Assembly: GCA_935421135.1 (NCBI GenBank)
Contig: OW285196.1
Span: 5,065,001 to 5,129,000 of the forward strand
From: Bugulina stolonifera
Taxonomy: Eukaryota > Bryozoa > Gymnolaemata > Cheilostomatida > Bugulidae
DNA: 64,000 nucleotides
Reading direction: 5' to 3'
The notes beneath the pieces are model-generated. The model worked only from the letters and a program-made list of their open reading frames with translations, was not told where the DNA came from and searched no databases. Shown piece after piece: positions 47,819-60,172 of this stretch (within the stretch, counting starts at the first letter, position 1; the number at the start of each line of letters is the position of its first letter). A program made the translations under genes and the position numbers.

Positions 47819-47864
47819 CCATTTACTTAGAGTAGTGAATATAAACCACAGTTTGATAACCTTG

Positions 47865-48539
47865 TTAGAACAGATATGGTGAGCAGCGTCCAGATCTGAG
47901 ACAGATGCAGTGGAGGTGAGATCCACAAACCTCATCGCTGCAAATACATCAGCTACATATAGTAGAAGCACCTGTGTTATTTACAGTCATAGTAACGTTA
48001 CAGCTACATATAGTAAATGTGTTACAGTCATAGCAACGTTACAGCTGCATATAGTAGATGCACCTGTGTTAGTTACAGTCATAGTAGTGTTACAGTCGTA
48101 GTAATGTTACAGCTACATATAGTAGATGCACACGTGTTACAGGCATAGTAACGTTACAGCTACATATAGTAGATGCACCTGTGTTACAGTCGTAGTAGCG
48201 CTGCAGTCGCAGTAGCGCTGCAGTCGCAGTAGCGCTGCAGTCGCAGTAGCGCTGCAGTCGCAGTAGCTGTAGCAGTGTTACAATATGAGTGTCAGAGTAA
48301 AAGTGTCACAGTGCATGTATATAATTGAGCAATGCGACAAGTATGCTGGTACAGCATGTATGTGTACATAAACTGTAGATCGTCTGCAATGAGTAATACA
48401 TGTAGACTACATCAATATATCTCACTTACTTATCACCCAGATTCTTACAGAGCGCATTTGTGTCACACGGCGGAGAGAGTGAGTAACTTGCTGCCATTGA
48501 CAGCAGAGAAAACAACAGCAGCAGTCCGTAGAGTTTCAT
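47865..48539 (-). CDS. 60-aa secreted six-cysteine (knottin-like) peptide
   Basis: Two coding exons (minus): 48430-48539 and 47865-47937, joined in phase 2 (AA|C). Residues 1-20 form a strong signal peptide (MKLYG, Leu-rich core, MAAS). The mature part of about 40 residues has six Cys spaced C-x5-C-x9-C-x5-C-x-C-x5-C, within the range of inhibitor cystine-knot peptides; demosponges are known to have such knottins. Disulfide pairing and activity are not visible. A 5' untranslated exon likely ends at 49467 (donor GTGAGT on minus), with its acceptor before 48556. AATAAA on minus at 47813-47818 is 47 nt past the stop. It could instead be an antimicrobial or signalling peptide. Confidence 0.65.
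47950..48275. repeat. Intronic repeats of the peptide gene
   Basis: First, copies of ACGTTACAGCTACATATAGT (47950-48180); then a 15-bp unit AGTAGCGCTGCAGTCGC-like, about five copies at 48190-48262. Both lie in the single coding intron. Confidence 0.85.
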
Positions 48540-49184
48540 AGCTGTATTCGGTTCTTCTAGTAAAATTAACATAATTAGTATCTGGTACGTCTCAGTGTTA
48601 GCGGCAGCAGGCTGCTAATGCACCATAGTAAGTGTAATACACTGATTTATACACAGTAAGTTAGTAAACATAATACATGTACGTCGTATAATGTTATTAT
48701 TTCTAGAAAGCAGATACATGTACATGTACATGTAGGACCTACATGTTTATATACTGTATAAGGATAACATCTCTGTGTACCTGGGCAGAGAGAGGTATAC
48801 TTTACACTTTACAGTGTAGTGTTGTAGATGTCAGTGCAAAGGAAACAATCAAATAACTAGAACTTGAAGTACATGTTGATGCACTTACATGGACTATGTA
48901 CACATATACAGTAGACAGTGTAGTAGACATACACCTAGTTTTACTTCTCACTACTGAACATATACATACGTAATATTATGTATACATGTTCATGTGTTCT
49001 AGGTTTGTACTTTATTTTGTAATACATCATGTAGATGTGTGTACATATATTTATAAGTACACGGATACACATACAGAAGGACATTGATATGCTTGCATTT
49101 GCAGAGCTACGCAGGCAGTCATACCTACATGTACATGTATGACGGCACCCAGTTACACCCACAAGGGCATACATATACAGATAC

Positions 49185-49430
49185 ACACACATGTACACAT
49201 GTACACACGTACACGTACACCTACACGTACACGTCTATAGATTTACATGTATATTCATTCATACACGTACATGTACACGTACACGTACACGTACACGTAC
49301 ACGTACACGTACACGTACACGTACACGTACACGTACACGTACACGTACACGTACACATACGCGTACACGTACACTACACGTCCACGTCTATAGATTTACA
49401 TGTACTGTATATTCATTCATACATGTACAC
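49185..49430. repeat. (ACACGT)n microsatellite
   Basis: About 20 perfect ACACGT/ACGTAC hexamers at 49265-49360 within a wider ACACGTAC and ACATGTAC region. Frames reading HVHVHV or RTRTRT are artefacts. Confidence 0.95.
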
Positions 49431-49739
49431 GTAGTACAATACAGAGTAAAAGTAGACTCACCAGAGAGAGAAGATAATGGTAAGTATCGTATAGTAATAG
49501 CGCAGTAACCTTACTGGATATCATTCACTATTTTATACTTAGATATACGCATCACTGTAGATAATGGCTCTCTGATGACAGCCTGTCACTTCCCATAAAT
49601 AGTTTGATGTAATAATTATGAAGGTATCCAGATAATATAAAGTATTACAATCAATCATGCTGCATACTAAACCAGTGACCAAATAATATCTGTATATTGG
49701 TTGGTTGTCACCACTTGCAAAATGTAGAATATTGCACAC

Positions 49740-51540
49740 AACATTATGCTCCTTGACAGATGATATGGAGTTGCTTTCCCTGTACTATTACTACCTATTG
49801 GACAGTGAAGTGCAGCAGACCATAGCGTCTTTGTGGTCTCTTGGACACAGCGTCTTCATGAGCTCTTGGGCTAGCCTGGGTTGAAAATAATAACCCCAAG
49901 ATGGCTACTGCTTGGCTTAAGATGAAAAAGATATCGACCTGGGAGTTTGCTTGGTCGCAGGAAACCACCCCTAGCTCATCAGGACACCTAAGCTTTTCGC
50001 ACAAAAATAAGGATTTGTTTTTGGCGAAGGACGGTGCGATGGAAGTTGGCTGGAGAACTCTTCAGCAAATCGGTCTGTGTCTGGAAGTTTGGTTGCAAAG
50101 ACGCAATAAATGCGTCAAATGATTAAATAATCATGCTTGTAATATAATTAGGTCTAATTATGATGGACGAATTGACAATGGCCAAGATCTTAAACCAACG
50201 ACCTAACCTTCCTCACAATGACCAAGCTGTGTGCCCTCATCGACTGTCCCATTGCCCCAACAACATCCTGTACGGTATAGTATATAATACACAATAGATA
50301 CAGATACATGTATGTGTAGATGGCTCAGGTAGTGTTAGTGGTAGTGTGGCTCCAGATGACTATGTTTATTATTAATATGAACATGAAATTACAATGATAG
50401 AAGGCTCTCGGCCTTATATAATTAGATATTTAGGTAATATTTACAATGAATATTAGACAAGTTATAATATGTTTGAGGTACATGTAAGTGGACAGTGTGA
50501 GACATACACATGTAACTAGGCAATGTATGGCTAAAAACACGAGTATGTAAACAGGTAGGAGATCTACCCCAAAGGCTGAGAGAATGACAAACAACAAGGA
50601 TCTCTGTTCGATGAGGGTTGAGGCTTATAATGTCAGTGCATAGAAATGTCCGCTTCGCCACAATGTACATGTACATGCATGTGCACAGAGCTTGTAAGTA
50701 TCTACTTAACTGGGAGTTGCCTGCATCTACCAGCTGTGATGGTTGGTCAACTGCATTCATAAGATATACATACTATTTACATTACATTACATATTATTTA
50801 GTGTCCTTCTCCTTCCCCTTTTTTGACTATGGAGTCGAACCAAATTATAATGCTACATGTGTATGACTGATTATTGGCGTATTGCAGTTTTCAAAGTGGA
50901 ACAAATGAGGTAGGTATGTTATAATTAAAATTGGGGGTTTTGGTATTGTTAGTTATAACATTTAATTGGAGCCAAAGTACTTAGGACTCACCAGCTGTAC
51001 GTAGTATGTAGTGGTAGTACGCTGTCTGTAGGTCCTTTTGTCAGCACCTTGATCTCCAATGTAGTAAGCTGTGTGGGGTAGGTTCTGGCTCTGTGGTCTA
51101 GGATGTGACGGTGTCGACTCTATTCTGAGGTCTACAACAAGATAGCTGTTCCGCATATATCCTTGCTCCTTAGTACGCATTGATATGAGTTACTAGGTAG
51201 CATACGATTCACCTACACTCCACACACTCCACACTGTTTTAGTTTAGTTTTTAGTGTTTTTTTCTTAGTGTTTTATTAGTTTTTATTTGGTCTTCCATTT
51301 TGTAGTTTTTCTTTCATTTTCGTGTTTTCCACTAGCTTATACATTTGTATAATATGTACGTGTAACGTCTATGTAGTCGTCCACTCTTATCACTGTGTGA
51401 CTACGTATCTAAATGTCTGTTGACAGTCTATCTCTCTACTAAGACTCCTCTCCTATGCTTGTCCTCAGCCAATCAATTTTGGTGAGGAGTTATATTCTCC
51501 CAAGTGCGCAAGAGTGGACAACTCTTAAATATACTAATTG
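49740..51540. other. Intergenic region, no supported gene
   Basis: Frames at 49901-50122 (+) and 50990-51130 (minus; possible exon with AG acceptor and GTGAGT donor, Thr/Tyr/Gln-rich) lack enough support to call. A GAACAAATGAGGTAGGTA fragment at 50900-50917 matches part of the MITE at 27391. Confidence 0.4.
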
Positions 51541-51609
51541 TCACCATTTATATACAACAGGTACACTGGGCTTTCCTTCCCCTAATTGAATCTGGAATTG
51601 CTTATGTGG

Positions 51610-51842
51610 GGCAGTAACCCTATCTTACAGATTATTACTACTGTATTAATAGCTATCCAATTAATCTTATAGTAGCTTTTAGTGAATTACTTAATTTGAG
51701 AGACTTGAACCGATGTCTCAAGGCATGTTGATAATCAAGCACTCTAGTCACACTATCAGACCAACAGTGACTTTATGTCGAAAACTAACACGCCTGCTGG
51801 CCGTAGAACTACTAAAATTGAGGTGGGTGCACCCCGAACACT
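51610..51842. mobile_element. Truncated relative of the 27391-27693 MITE
   Basis: Shares TAATCTTATAGTA, GATAATCAAGCACTCTA, CAGTGACT and GAGGTGGGTGCA with that element and has one recognisable end (CGAACACTG at 51834-51842). The left end is not found. Confidence 0.65.
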
Positions 51843-52773
51843 GGTTTATTGTATTTACATTCATACATTAATTACAATGTAATATTCTTTGGGCAACGTT
51901 TTTATTTATTAGGAATTGGCTTCTCATGCAAAAGCTAAGACTTTGGAATACCGTTGGAGCTTTCGAGGTAGTTGTCTTCCCATATGTATTATATTAGTTT
52001 GCGCTGCAACGGTGCAGGTAAACATTAAGACATGCTAATAACCTATTTAGTCTCATACCTGCATTTTTACCGTTCCGTTGAAACACGTGAGGTTTGGTCT
52101 TTCTTGTTGTAACCATTTTTCATTCTAGGCATTCATTCTAGGCATTCATTCTGATAAAACGTGCAAGGTTTGATCTTTCTTGCCACACCTGTACTTCATT
52201 TTATACTTTATTTTTACTGGAATTCGATACGTAAATTGGATTGAACAAATCAATATTTATATTAGGCCTACATTAATACTGTATTTTGGTGTCAGTGAGT
52301 GTGCAGATTATTATCGATGACCATCAAAACCATCCCAATCTCCATTATCATAATCATTATCATGATGAAATCATGCGTGTCATAAGACAAGGAAAGTTAC
52401 CCACTCTTCCAAGTTACTTTTTATACATATTATAGTTACAGTATACGGTTTGTATAACCAAACCTATAGTAAATATTTCTTTTCTATACAATTGAATTTG
52501 AATTTATGAATTTTATTTGTGTTAACCCTTTCGCAGGGACATTTTTTGTTGCAAACAGGCCTCCACATGGAGGTTTATTCAGGGAAATTTTCGATATTCA
52601 ATATGCCTTTGCTTGAACAGAACAGCAATAATGTTCACATTTTTCAATAGAATTGAGGTGGATAATCTTGCTGTAAATTAAAATTGGCTATGCTAGTCCA
52701 ATCAGCTGCTGATGCAATTGTTGAACTATCACCAACACCTCTAGATCCATCATTTGCACTATCACTATGAGTA

Positions 52774-54193
52774 CAGGGCCGTAACTTTAGGGGCGGCAGA
52801 GCGGCATGGCCGCCCCTAAATTTCAAAATAAAGTGGCCCAAAAATGGTGTTTTTGAATTTAGGGGTATCAATTCTACGGCGGCCATAGAGTTATCTTCTC
52901 CTATGGCCGCGGTAAAGTTTTCCTTACTACGTATTTCTAAGGACGTAGTATAGAATATAGTTTATGCGACACGCTACTTTTCCACAAACCAATCAAATCA
53001 TCGGATTACTAGAAATAGCCAATCATTATTTACAATCAGGGTGATTAGCCCAAGGTTTGTAGCTACTTATAATTGCAGTTGCACAATATGTAGATTATAT
53101 TGAATATAAAGCCAAACCGGCTCCATGAATTACTTTAATCTCAAGCTACATAACTTGGAATTTTCCGTACAGACCAAATAACTTGTTGCTACTTTTTAAG
53201 TTATAACTGCTTCTTTACAACCTCCGTCCTCCAATAAAAAGATGAACATTGTATAGGCTTCCAAGTAGATTGTTAGCATGTATGTGAGCAAAACTTATTG
53301 CTGGATTTGGTGGCTACATGAGTGGGGTTTTGATATTATTAAAAATCGATATTAATAAAATTAAAAATATAATAATAATAAATTAATATTTATATAATTA
53401 TTATATAAATATTAATTTATTATTATTATATTTTATTAATATCTATTTTTAATAATATCAAAACCCCACTCATGTAGCCACCAATAATTATTATTATAAT
53501 AATAAATTATAATGACAATATATGAATGTTGTATTATTTAATTAATTGATTCTATTCTTATTCTTGTCAGTGTAGGAAAAAATATTTTTTCTGGAGAATT
53601 AAAACGCAAAATCTTTTGGCGCTAGTGTTAGCAGACTTATCCGTTTATTATTTTTTTTGTTTCTGTATTTTTATTTTGTATCATGATAGTATCCTGGTCA
53701 GTAGTTTAAGTAGACTAGTCAGTACTAGTAATGTCAGATCTAGTGTGCTTAAGGTGGCCTAGTTGAGATAATATAGGTCTAATTTCTAGTGAAGCTTTAG
53801 TAGTGAGGAATAATTACTTAGAGAACCAATTTAGCCTATATTTTTTCGGCGCTCAAACTTATTCTATATCTGTTTATGAAAAGCTCAGTTTAATGTATCA
53901 CAGCGTGAAAAATTTCAACTGTCTTGTGCTACTTTGATTTACTTGACTATACATATCTAATATCCAATTATTTTGAGCAGTAATTTTACACCTTAAACGT
54001 CCCGAAATTGCATATCTAGGTAGTAATTTTCTAATTTTTTTCCGGGGGAGACCCCCGGACCCCCCTTGCGGGAGGGCGCTGCGCCCCTCCCGCACCCACC
54101 CCGCTCTCGCGCTCCGCGCTCGGGCAGGCCGATGGCCTGCATAAACACCCGACTTCTAGCCACCCCAAAAATTTTTCAAAAGTTACGCCCCTG
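52774..54193. mobile_element. 1.42-kb element nested in PiggyBac, 5-bp duplication
   Basis: Ends CAGGGCCGTAACTTT and (complement) CAGGGGCGTAACTTT; GAGTA duplicated at 52769-52773 and 54194-54198. The right part is very GC-rich (54040-54130), the left has GGGGCGGC/GCCGCCCC. No transposase seen. A 5-bp duplication does not fit ordinary hAT (8 bp); class left open. Confidence 0.8.
53308..53483. repeat. 176-bp palindrome (foldback element)
   Basis: TGGTGGCTACATGAGTGGGG through an A/T-rich core to its complement CCCCACTCATGTAGCCACCA; arms are almost perfectly complementary. It lies inside the nested element, a third level of insertion, or is an original part of it. No clear target duplication. 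Confidence 0.9.
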
Positions 54194-54929
54194 GAGTATG
54201 ATTATCATTATGATGATCATAATCATTGACATTATGACTGCTAGTATCACTATGATTAGGCCTACCACTACGACTTTGATTAGATCGACTAATTTGATTT
54301 TCGCTATCAGATTCATCACTGCTTTCAAAATTTTCTAGTTCTATACCACTTCCTTCACTATCTAACCAAGCATCATCACCCATAATACAATCGCAATCTC
54401 AATATCCTTTCTAACTCTTGTTGATCGCCATGGTAAATCATTATGACTGGAAGTCGCCATTTCTAAAATGAAAAAGTCTTCCCGAAAAAGTATTAGGAGA
54501 AATAGAGATGAATCCTCCGAGTCTATAAGACTCTAAGTCAGACTATGTTATTGGAAATGTTTTCTAATCATTTCTCATCATTTATTTGTCAAGCCCCTCG
54601 CATTTAACCAATAAAACTTTAGAATGCAAAACGATATCGGAAGCGACATTAAGGTCGCTTCCTCTAACTCACGTAGTGTCGCTAGGTGACATAAATGTCG
54701 CTTTCCGTGCAAAAGGGTTAACCAAGCTCAGCTCATTATTATTTTAATTTTGATGCCATGCTTTCAGCTTTGAGCCCTGAATATCTAGACTCAAGTCGAG
54801 TGAAAGGCATGCAATGCTGTTTGGACCTAGGTCTTCGTATTTTTCATTTTCTTGTTGAGTAGCCTATAATAGTGTAATGACACGGTATAAATGTAGGCAT
54901 GCACCTCGTAGTTGTGAGATTATTGCCTA

Positions 54930-56464
54930 GAGATCAATGGTTCTTGGGCAGTGAGATTTCCTCCACTGAAGTAAGAATGACCACTAACTCATTTTGCACA
55001 TTAGGGTTTATATTCCTACTTATATCCTCAGGCAGTGAAATTTCTTCTGCTGAGGTGCAGGTTGCTATTACTGCCGGCTTTGTTGGCCCACTGGTACTAG
55101 GGTTTTCACCCCTACTTGTGCCCTCAGCTATTTTGGACACGTCTATTTTCATACGGGTTTTGTAGGTCTATTAAAGGTCTCATAAGCTGGCCTAAGCAGT
55201 TTCAAAGGTTCCTGTTTTTGTTTTTTTCTTTTTAATCTAATTTCTCCGTTCAGTGGTTCTTGCAAAACTCTGCTCAAATGAGAGCCTTAGTGCCTCTTTA
55301 TCATTATCACATTGGTTTAGGTCGTTATCAAAATCACAGCTATCCCAGGTTACCCTTGGAATTTGGTTGAAAAAGTTACTAACCCTATAGCTGACTCCAA
55401 ACCTGAAACAGAAGTGCAAGTGATGCCGTGACTACCCAAGGCCGAAGCCTGAGAGCCTTCAAGACCCTTGGTACCCGAGGTCAAGACCTGTGAGTAACCC
55501 GTTCCAGGAATCATAGTACTACTGTGTGATGCAGCAGGCGACGCTCGGGGCAGACCCAGGAGCATTGTTCACTTTTCTTTTCCTCCTCAAGCACTCTGAC
55601 TGCATGTCGCCATTAATCCCACACCGTCTACATACTGGGTTTGCACAAGCATCTGCAAGATTCCCCAAGTGCGAGCACTATGGCACTGAACCCGAGGACA
55701 GTTCACTGGTTAGTAAGACTGTAATAATAAACAGTTCTTATCCCTGCACGGTTTAATTAACCAATCAGATATTGTTTTAACAGGTACGTTTGCAGGTTCA
55801 ATAAATTTATCTTTACTAATTTCTACCGAAGTTTTACTGCTATCAAGTTTATGCATTTCCTCACTGAAACTTGGAACTAAATCATTAGCGTATGGGCATC
55901 AGAAGCGAGATTGCCATATATGCATATTGAGATTGGTTGTTTGCTTTGACATGAAAGTCTCTCTAAAGAAAGGGCATGTAAGATTAATGTCTAGAGGTCG
56001 ATAGTACCTAAGTTACCCATTTGGAGAAAACTAATTTGTAGTATTTGTTACACTCTATCCTGCTCATCCTATACCTGGACTTGACAGTAGTCACAACAAC
56101 TCAATGGCTTAACTGATGACTAGGAGACTGCTTATCCTGTCTTGGCATTAACACACCACATCGAATACAAATTATTTTGTACTCGATGGTCTGCAGGAAA
56201 AGATTTTTTTATTCAGACTAAAATCAGCAAAACTACCAGTTTGAGCAAATTGACGAAAGTTTCAAATCATTTTAATTTCGAATAAAATCTGCAACTCAAA
56301 AAGCACATAAATAAATACTCTCAAACTAGATGTATAGACTGTTACCTACCTTCATAACTTGCAGAATCTGGTTTGGATACGTTGTTAGGTTTATCCGCCT
56401 TCGTCTTCTGTTCTACTGGTTCATCAATCAGTTCTTGTGAATTAACAACTTCTTGAATGTCCAT
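54930..56464 (-). pseudogene. Degraded zinc-knuckle (gag-like) gene
   Basis: A plausible first exon, 56350-56464 (minus, MDIQEVVNSQELIDE..., donor GTAGGT), is followed by coding-like stretches: 55900-55750 (FIEPANVPVKTISDWLIKPC), 55680-55530 with a double CCHC-like motif (CSHLGNLADAC, then CRRCGINGDMQSEC where His is replaced by Asp), 55530-55240 and 55152-54934 (twice EEISLP). Frames change between blocks and stops intervene. Zinc knuckles suggest a retroelement gag or a related host protein. Joining is uncertain. Confidence 0.4.
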
Positions 56465-56504
56465 TTACAATAATGATAAGGACTGTTCATATCTTGAATA
56501 CTAC

Positions 56505-59500
56505 CAGTGCTTAAATTGTGGGGGGACGCAGGGGGACGGCGTCCCTAATATAAATTAGCCAGGGGGACGCTCTGCAATAACGTCCCCCCACTTCACAATC
56601 AGAAAGTTGTCTTCTCTCTTCGGCATTAAATATGCGCCTCCATAGTATCGTTCTATTGATACAAAAGCAGCTAACAAGCAACGGACCGTTTCAAGTTTGT
56701 TTCATATGTGACTTTCTCGGTTCAAGTTTCTTAATTATTTTGTAGTTTCCTGAGGAATTGGTCAACGGTTTCTGAAGATGGTCATGTTAAAATCTTAATA
56801 ATATTAAATTATTGTTATTGAAATGCGTTCACGTGTATTCTGTTATTGCAATAAAAAAGCTTTAATGGTTCTATAACACAAATCATGTAGGTTTAATAAT
56901 TATCAGTGTTGGCTACGCAGTTGGATTTGAATGTTTTTCTGGCACCAAGACTTGAAGAGTCAGAGGTAAATACAAACTTAAACTAAATTTGACGTTATTT
57001 TTAGTATTTACAATTGTGATCATGATTACACTAGCTGGTAGCCTACTCTACTGGCTATTCTTCATCCTTCACTTAGAGCAGACAGGCTGATAGTGATTGT
57101 ACAATTATTTTTACTAATTATTAAATTAAATAATTATAATTATAATATAATTTGCTAAGTAATCCAAATAATTCGATACATTTGTGATTATGATTAGACA
57201 AGTCTTCCAGTACAATTGGTGCTGGTAGCGTACTCTACTGGCTATTCTTTGTCCTGGGCTTAGTTAGTGCAGACAGGCTGATAGCTAGATATTACTGGAT
57301 TGTAGCTAGGATGCTTAATATAAATTATATCAGGTTTGTCATTGCACAATCATTTTGATTAATCGTTGAGTTACATAATTCGCTAAGTAATCTAAATAAT
57401 TTGATACTTAGTACTTTGTTAAATTTATAGGACTAATAAATGATTATGATAATGCTATTTATTTTATTATTAATTATATATTTTATTACAGGTACCACTA
57501 AAAGTGTTCAATTCTTTTGAGTGTAAAACAGAAACAAACATAGTAATTTTTCTGTGCACATAATAGGACACTGGTACTCACTGGCTGCTAAGCTAGAAAG
57601 TGTAATCATATGTATAATCAGCACCAAACCAGAGAGCTTATATGTGATAACACAACATCAATTAAGACAGCTAAAGGCAGAGATGTCTGCGAGTGTTCTT
57701 CTGGACACTCAAGTCGCCATGGCCAATTCTTAGTCACAAGTCAATTCATTTTTAATGACTAATCAAATCTTTCAAGCTAGAAGTAAAATCTTTGCATGGC
57801 CCCAGAAGAGAAACTCAAGTTTTTATCAAATTATCTAGACCAACTGCAAGTCAAGTTAAATTCTTTCATTATTTAGCTCAAGATTTTTGTAGAGTTATTT
57901 GAGCTACTATTTAAATTTTGTGAAGCTAAATGGTGTCAGAAGTTCAGACTTTGAAAGCTAAATGTCACTGTTTTAGTTTGAAATAGGTCCTATGTTCTGA
58001 TTTTACTAATTTTGATTGTGGTTATCTCTATTCGTTGCACTTTACAGCTTCTCAAAGGAAACTGAGTTGAGAGTTCTTGTACATAGCCATCACAATTGAA
58101 TTCCTCAACGTTTGATAGCTACTGTATATTGTTGTGTCCTGAGCCGACACTCCTGATTGACTATAACTCTAACTAACTTAAAATAAACAGTCTCCTTATT
58201 GCGTTATCTTGTCTTAACTCGTATGCATTGCAGCGTGAATATATTATGTTTCCTCTTCGGATTTCTTTTATTGTATACCTTTTGTTAACCTACATGCTAT
58301 TGGCTGTTGCTACATGCCTTGATCACTATAATATTGTCTATTTTCATTAGTCTGAAATGTAGCAGCGCTTGTAATCTGAGACCGTTTTGTATTTTCTGTA
58401 ACTCGCACCCCTTTTGGTCCGAGACCGACCTAATATACTTGTTAACTTTTTGACCTTAGTTTAAAACTGATTTTATAATACAAGGTGCACAGTTTTGCAT
58501 TCTTACTTCAGTTGTATGTAGGCTGTTGCTCAATAAAGTGCTCTTACTAATTGAACTATACAGTCTCTTACTGTTTACTACTAACAGTAGGGTATTAGGC
58601 ACTCTCCCCTGACCTTGAATCAACTCTGTGGCTTCAGTGTGGCATCTCTTCTGGTAACGACAATATAACTTCATAATTAAAATTTTCTGGTGTCAATACA
58701 TTAGCTATAGCCCAAAAAGTATCATGTTATTCAAAAAATATACAATATTTTGTACCAAGTAGGCTAATGCCAGCAAAAGAAATTTTAAGAATCTCAGAGA
58801 CTTGAAACAATTTAGTGGCCGGGATTCCACCCTGCACCTGGGGTGCATTGCACTATATTGACTGGGAGCTTACCCACTTAATTTGGTTCTCTTTGATCAC
58901 TGGTGATAGCTAATGATGCGAGTGTGAAGAAGATTTTACTAGTAACAAGTAGTACTGGTACTTTTTTGCTACTAGTAGTAATAAAACCCTTTTTACAGCT
59001 TGCTAACTAGCAAGTTCCTACTAATATGCCACTACTGATCACTCCCTCACAATAATAGTGATGCAATAATAACATCTTTTAGTAACAATAGTAGTAGTAC
59101 AAAGACTTACCCATAGTGCTAGTGCTCACCACAAGTAGTTGCTCTTTACTACTACTGCTAGTAGTATCAGTAAACTCTACCTAGTATTGCTACTGCTTAC
59201 TTCAACAACAAAACCAGTAGTAGTGGTAGCGTATATATTCGTACTCCTCTATGCACACATCCATTCTTAGGGAGACTGGATGATAGTGACACCAGTGCTC
59301 AATCCATGCATGGAGCTGAGCTAGTAGTAGAGGCATCATCAGGTAGCATTTACTATATGCTTTAAAGCTGGCAGCGTTTACATGGAGCTCAATGTTAATA
59401 CAAACAAATACATTTCTATGGTATAATAAAAATTAAATCTAACTTCTAATCACCTAGAAGTAAGCCTGAAGTTTGCTACTTTGTGCAGCATCTTGTAAGT

Positions 59501-59807
59501 CCTGCATCTCCAATATCAGGGGTGTTTTCTTTCAGAAGGTATGAGTCAACGCTAAATTTGTATTATCAAATTTACAAGCAAAAACTCATCTGCAAAAACT
59601 GACTGCTCAATAGACAAATTCCTTGCAGAAAGACGTCATCAAAGCTTATCTCAAACTTTCCCAGAACATGTCTCTAGAAGCCTTTTTGCAAAATTTTCCG
59701 CTTGCGCGGAGCTAAGCGGGGGGGGGGGGTGCCCACACCCCCCCCGCACCCCCTCCCACCCTCATCAGCTCAGTCCCCCCACTTCTTAATTTACAATTTA
59801 AGCACTG
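56505..59807. mobile_element. 3.3-kb hAT-type element without transposase
   Basis: Ends CAGTGCTTAAATTGT / ACAATTTAAGCACTG with 8-bp duplication AATACTAC at 56497-56504 and 59808-59815. Inside: a GGGGGACG-rich left end, a duplicated block (57000-57430), AGTAGTAG-type runs (58920-59230) and a G/C homopolymer-rich right end (59710-59780). No large open frame. Inserted 32 bp upstream of the ATG at 56464. Confidence 0.85.
57000..57430. repeat. Two-copy duplication inside the hAT element
   Basis: CTACTGGCTATTCTT, GCAGACAGGCTGATAG and GCTAAGTAATC.AAATAATT recur in the same order about 190-200 bp apart. Confidence 0.8.
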
Positions 59808-60172
59808 AATACTACTAATATTATAATGGGATTATCTTATAATAAATTAGCGTTATATAAGCAATTCCACTTAGAAATAGCCAATTTAAGTGGCGGAGTC
59901 GCTCTACTGGCTACATGACTGGGTAAGCCTGGGTTCTAGCCTAATCCAAGAGCCTGTTTTATTACAATATTACAACTATGCACGCCTTGAACTTAAGTCA
60001 ACATCAAAATATGCTAGCCAAAGAAGTGGCTCCCTGTCTCTGGTTGGGGAAGCATTTTGATCGTCACCTGAGTCGCCGCTATCACTACTTTGACTATAAT
60101 ACACGTTAGCATCACGACCAACAGCATCAACAAAACTATTCTGCTCAACCTCGTCATTGTTGCTCTCTCATT

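Larger units (their letters stand above)
52640..54383 (-). pseudogene. PiggyBac transposase N-terminal fragment, interrupted
   Basis: On minus, 54383-54199 reads an Asp/Ser/Asn-rich frame (MGDDAWLDSEGSG..., SSDESDSEN), typical of PiggyBac N-termini. It is cut by the element at 52774-54193 and resumes in the same frame below 52769 with more Asp/Ser residues and a Trp-containing segment, ending at a stop near 52644. No DDD catalytic core remains. Confidence 0.6.
52526..54717. mobile_element. PiggyBac-type element, internally deleted
   Basis: Ends CCCTTTCGCAGGGA and (complement) CCCTTTTGCACGGA, flanked on both sides by TTAA (52522-52525, 54718-54721), the PiggyBac target. Subterminal GTCGCTTCC/GACATT motifs repeat at the right end. 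It keeps only an acidic N-terminal transposase-like segment, split by a second insertion. Confidence 0.85.

Noticed and set aside
49901..50122. 73-aa plus-strand ORF MATAWLKMKK
   Set aside because: Both strands are open and no splice or domain support was found; probably repeat-derived.
50962..51180. Minus ORF with possible exon 50990-51130
   Set aside because: One plausible donor and acceptor, but no partner exon or recognisable domain; left uncalled.
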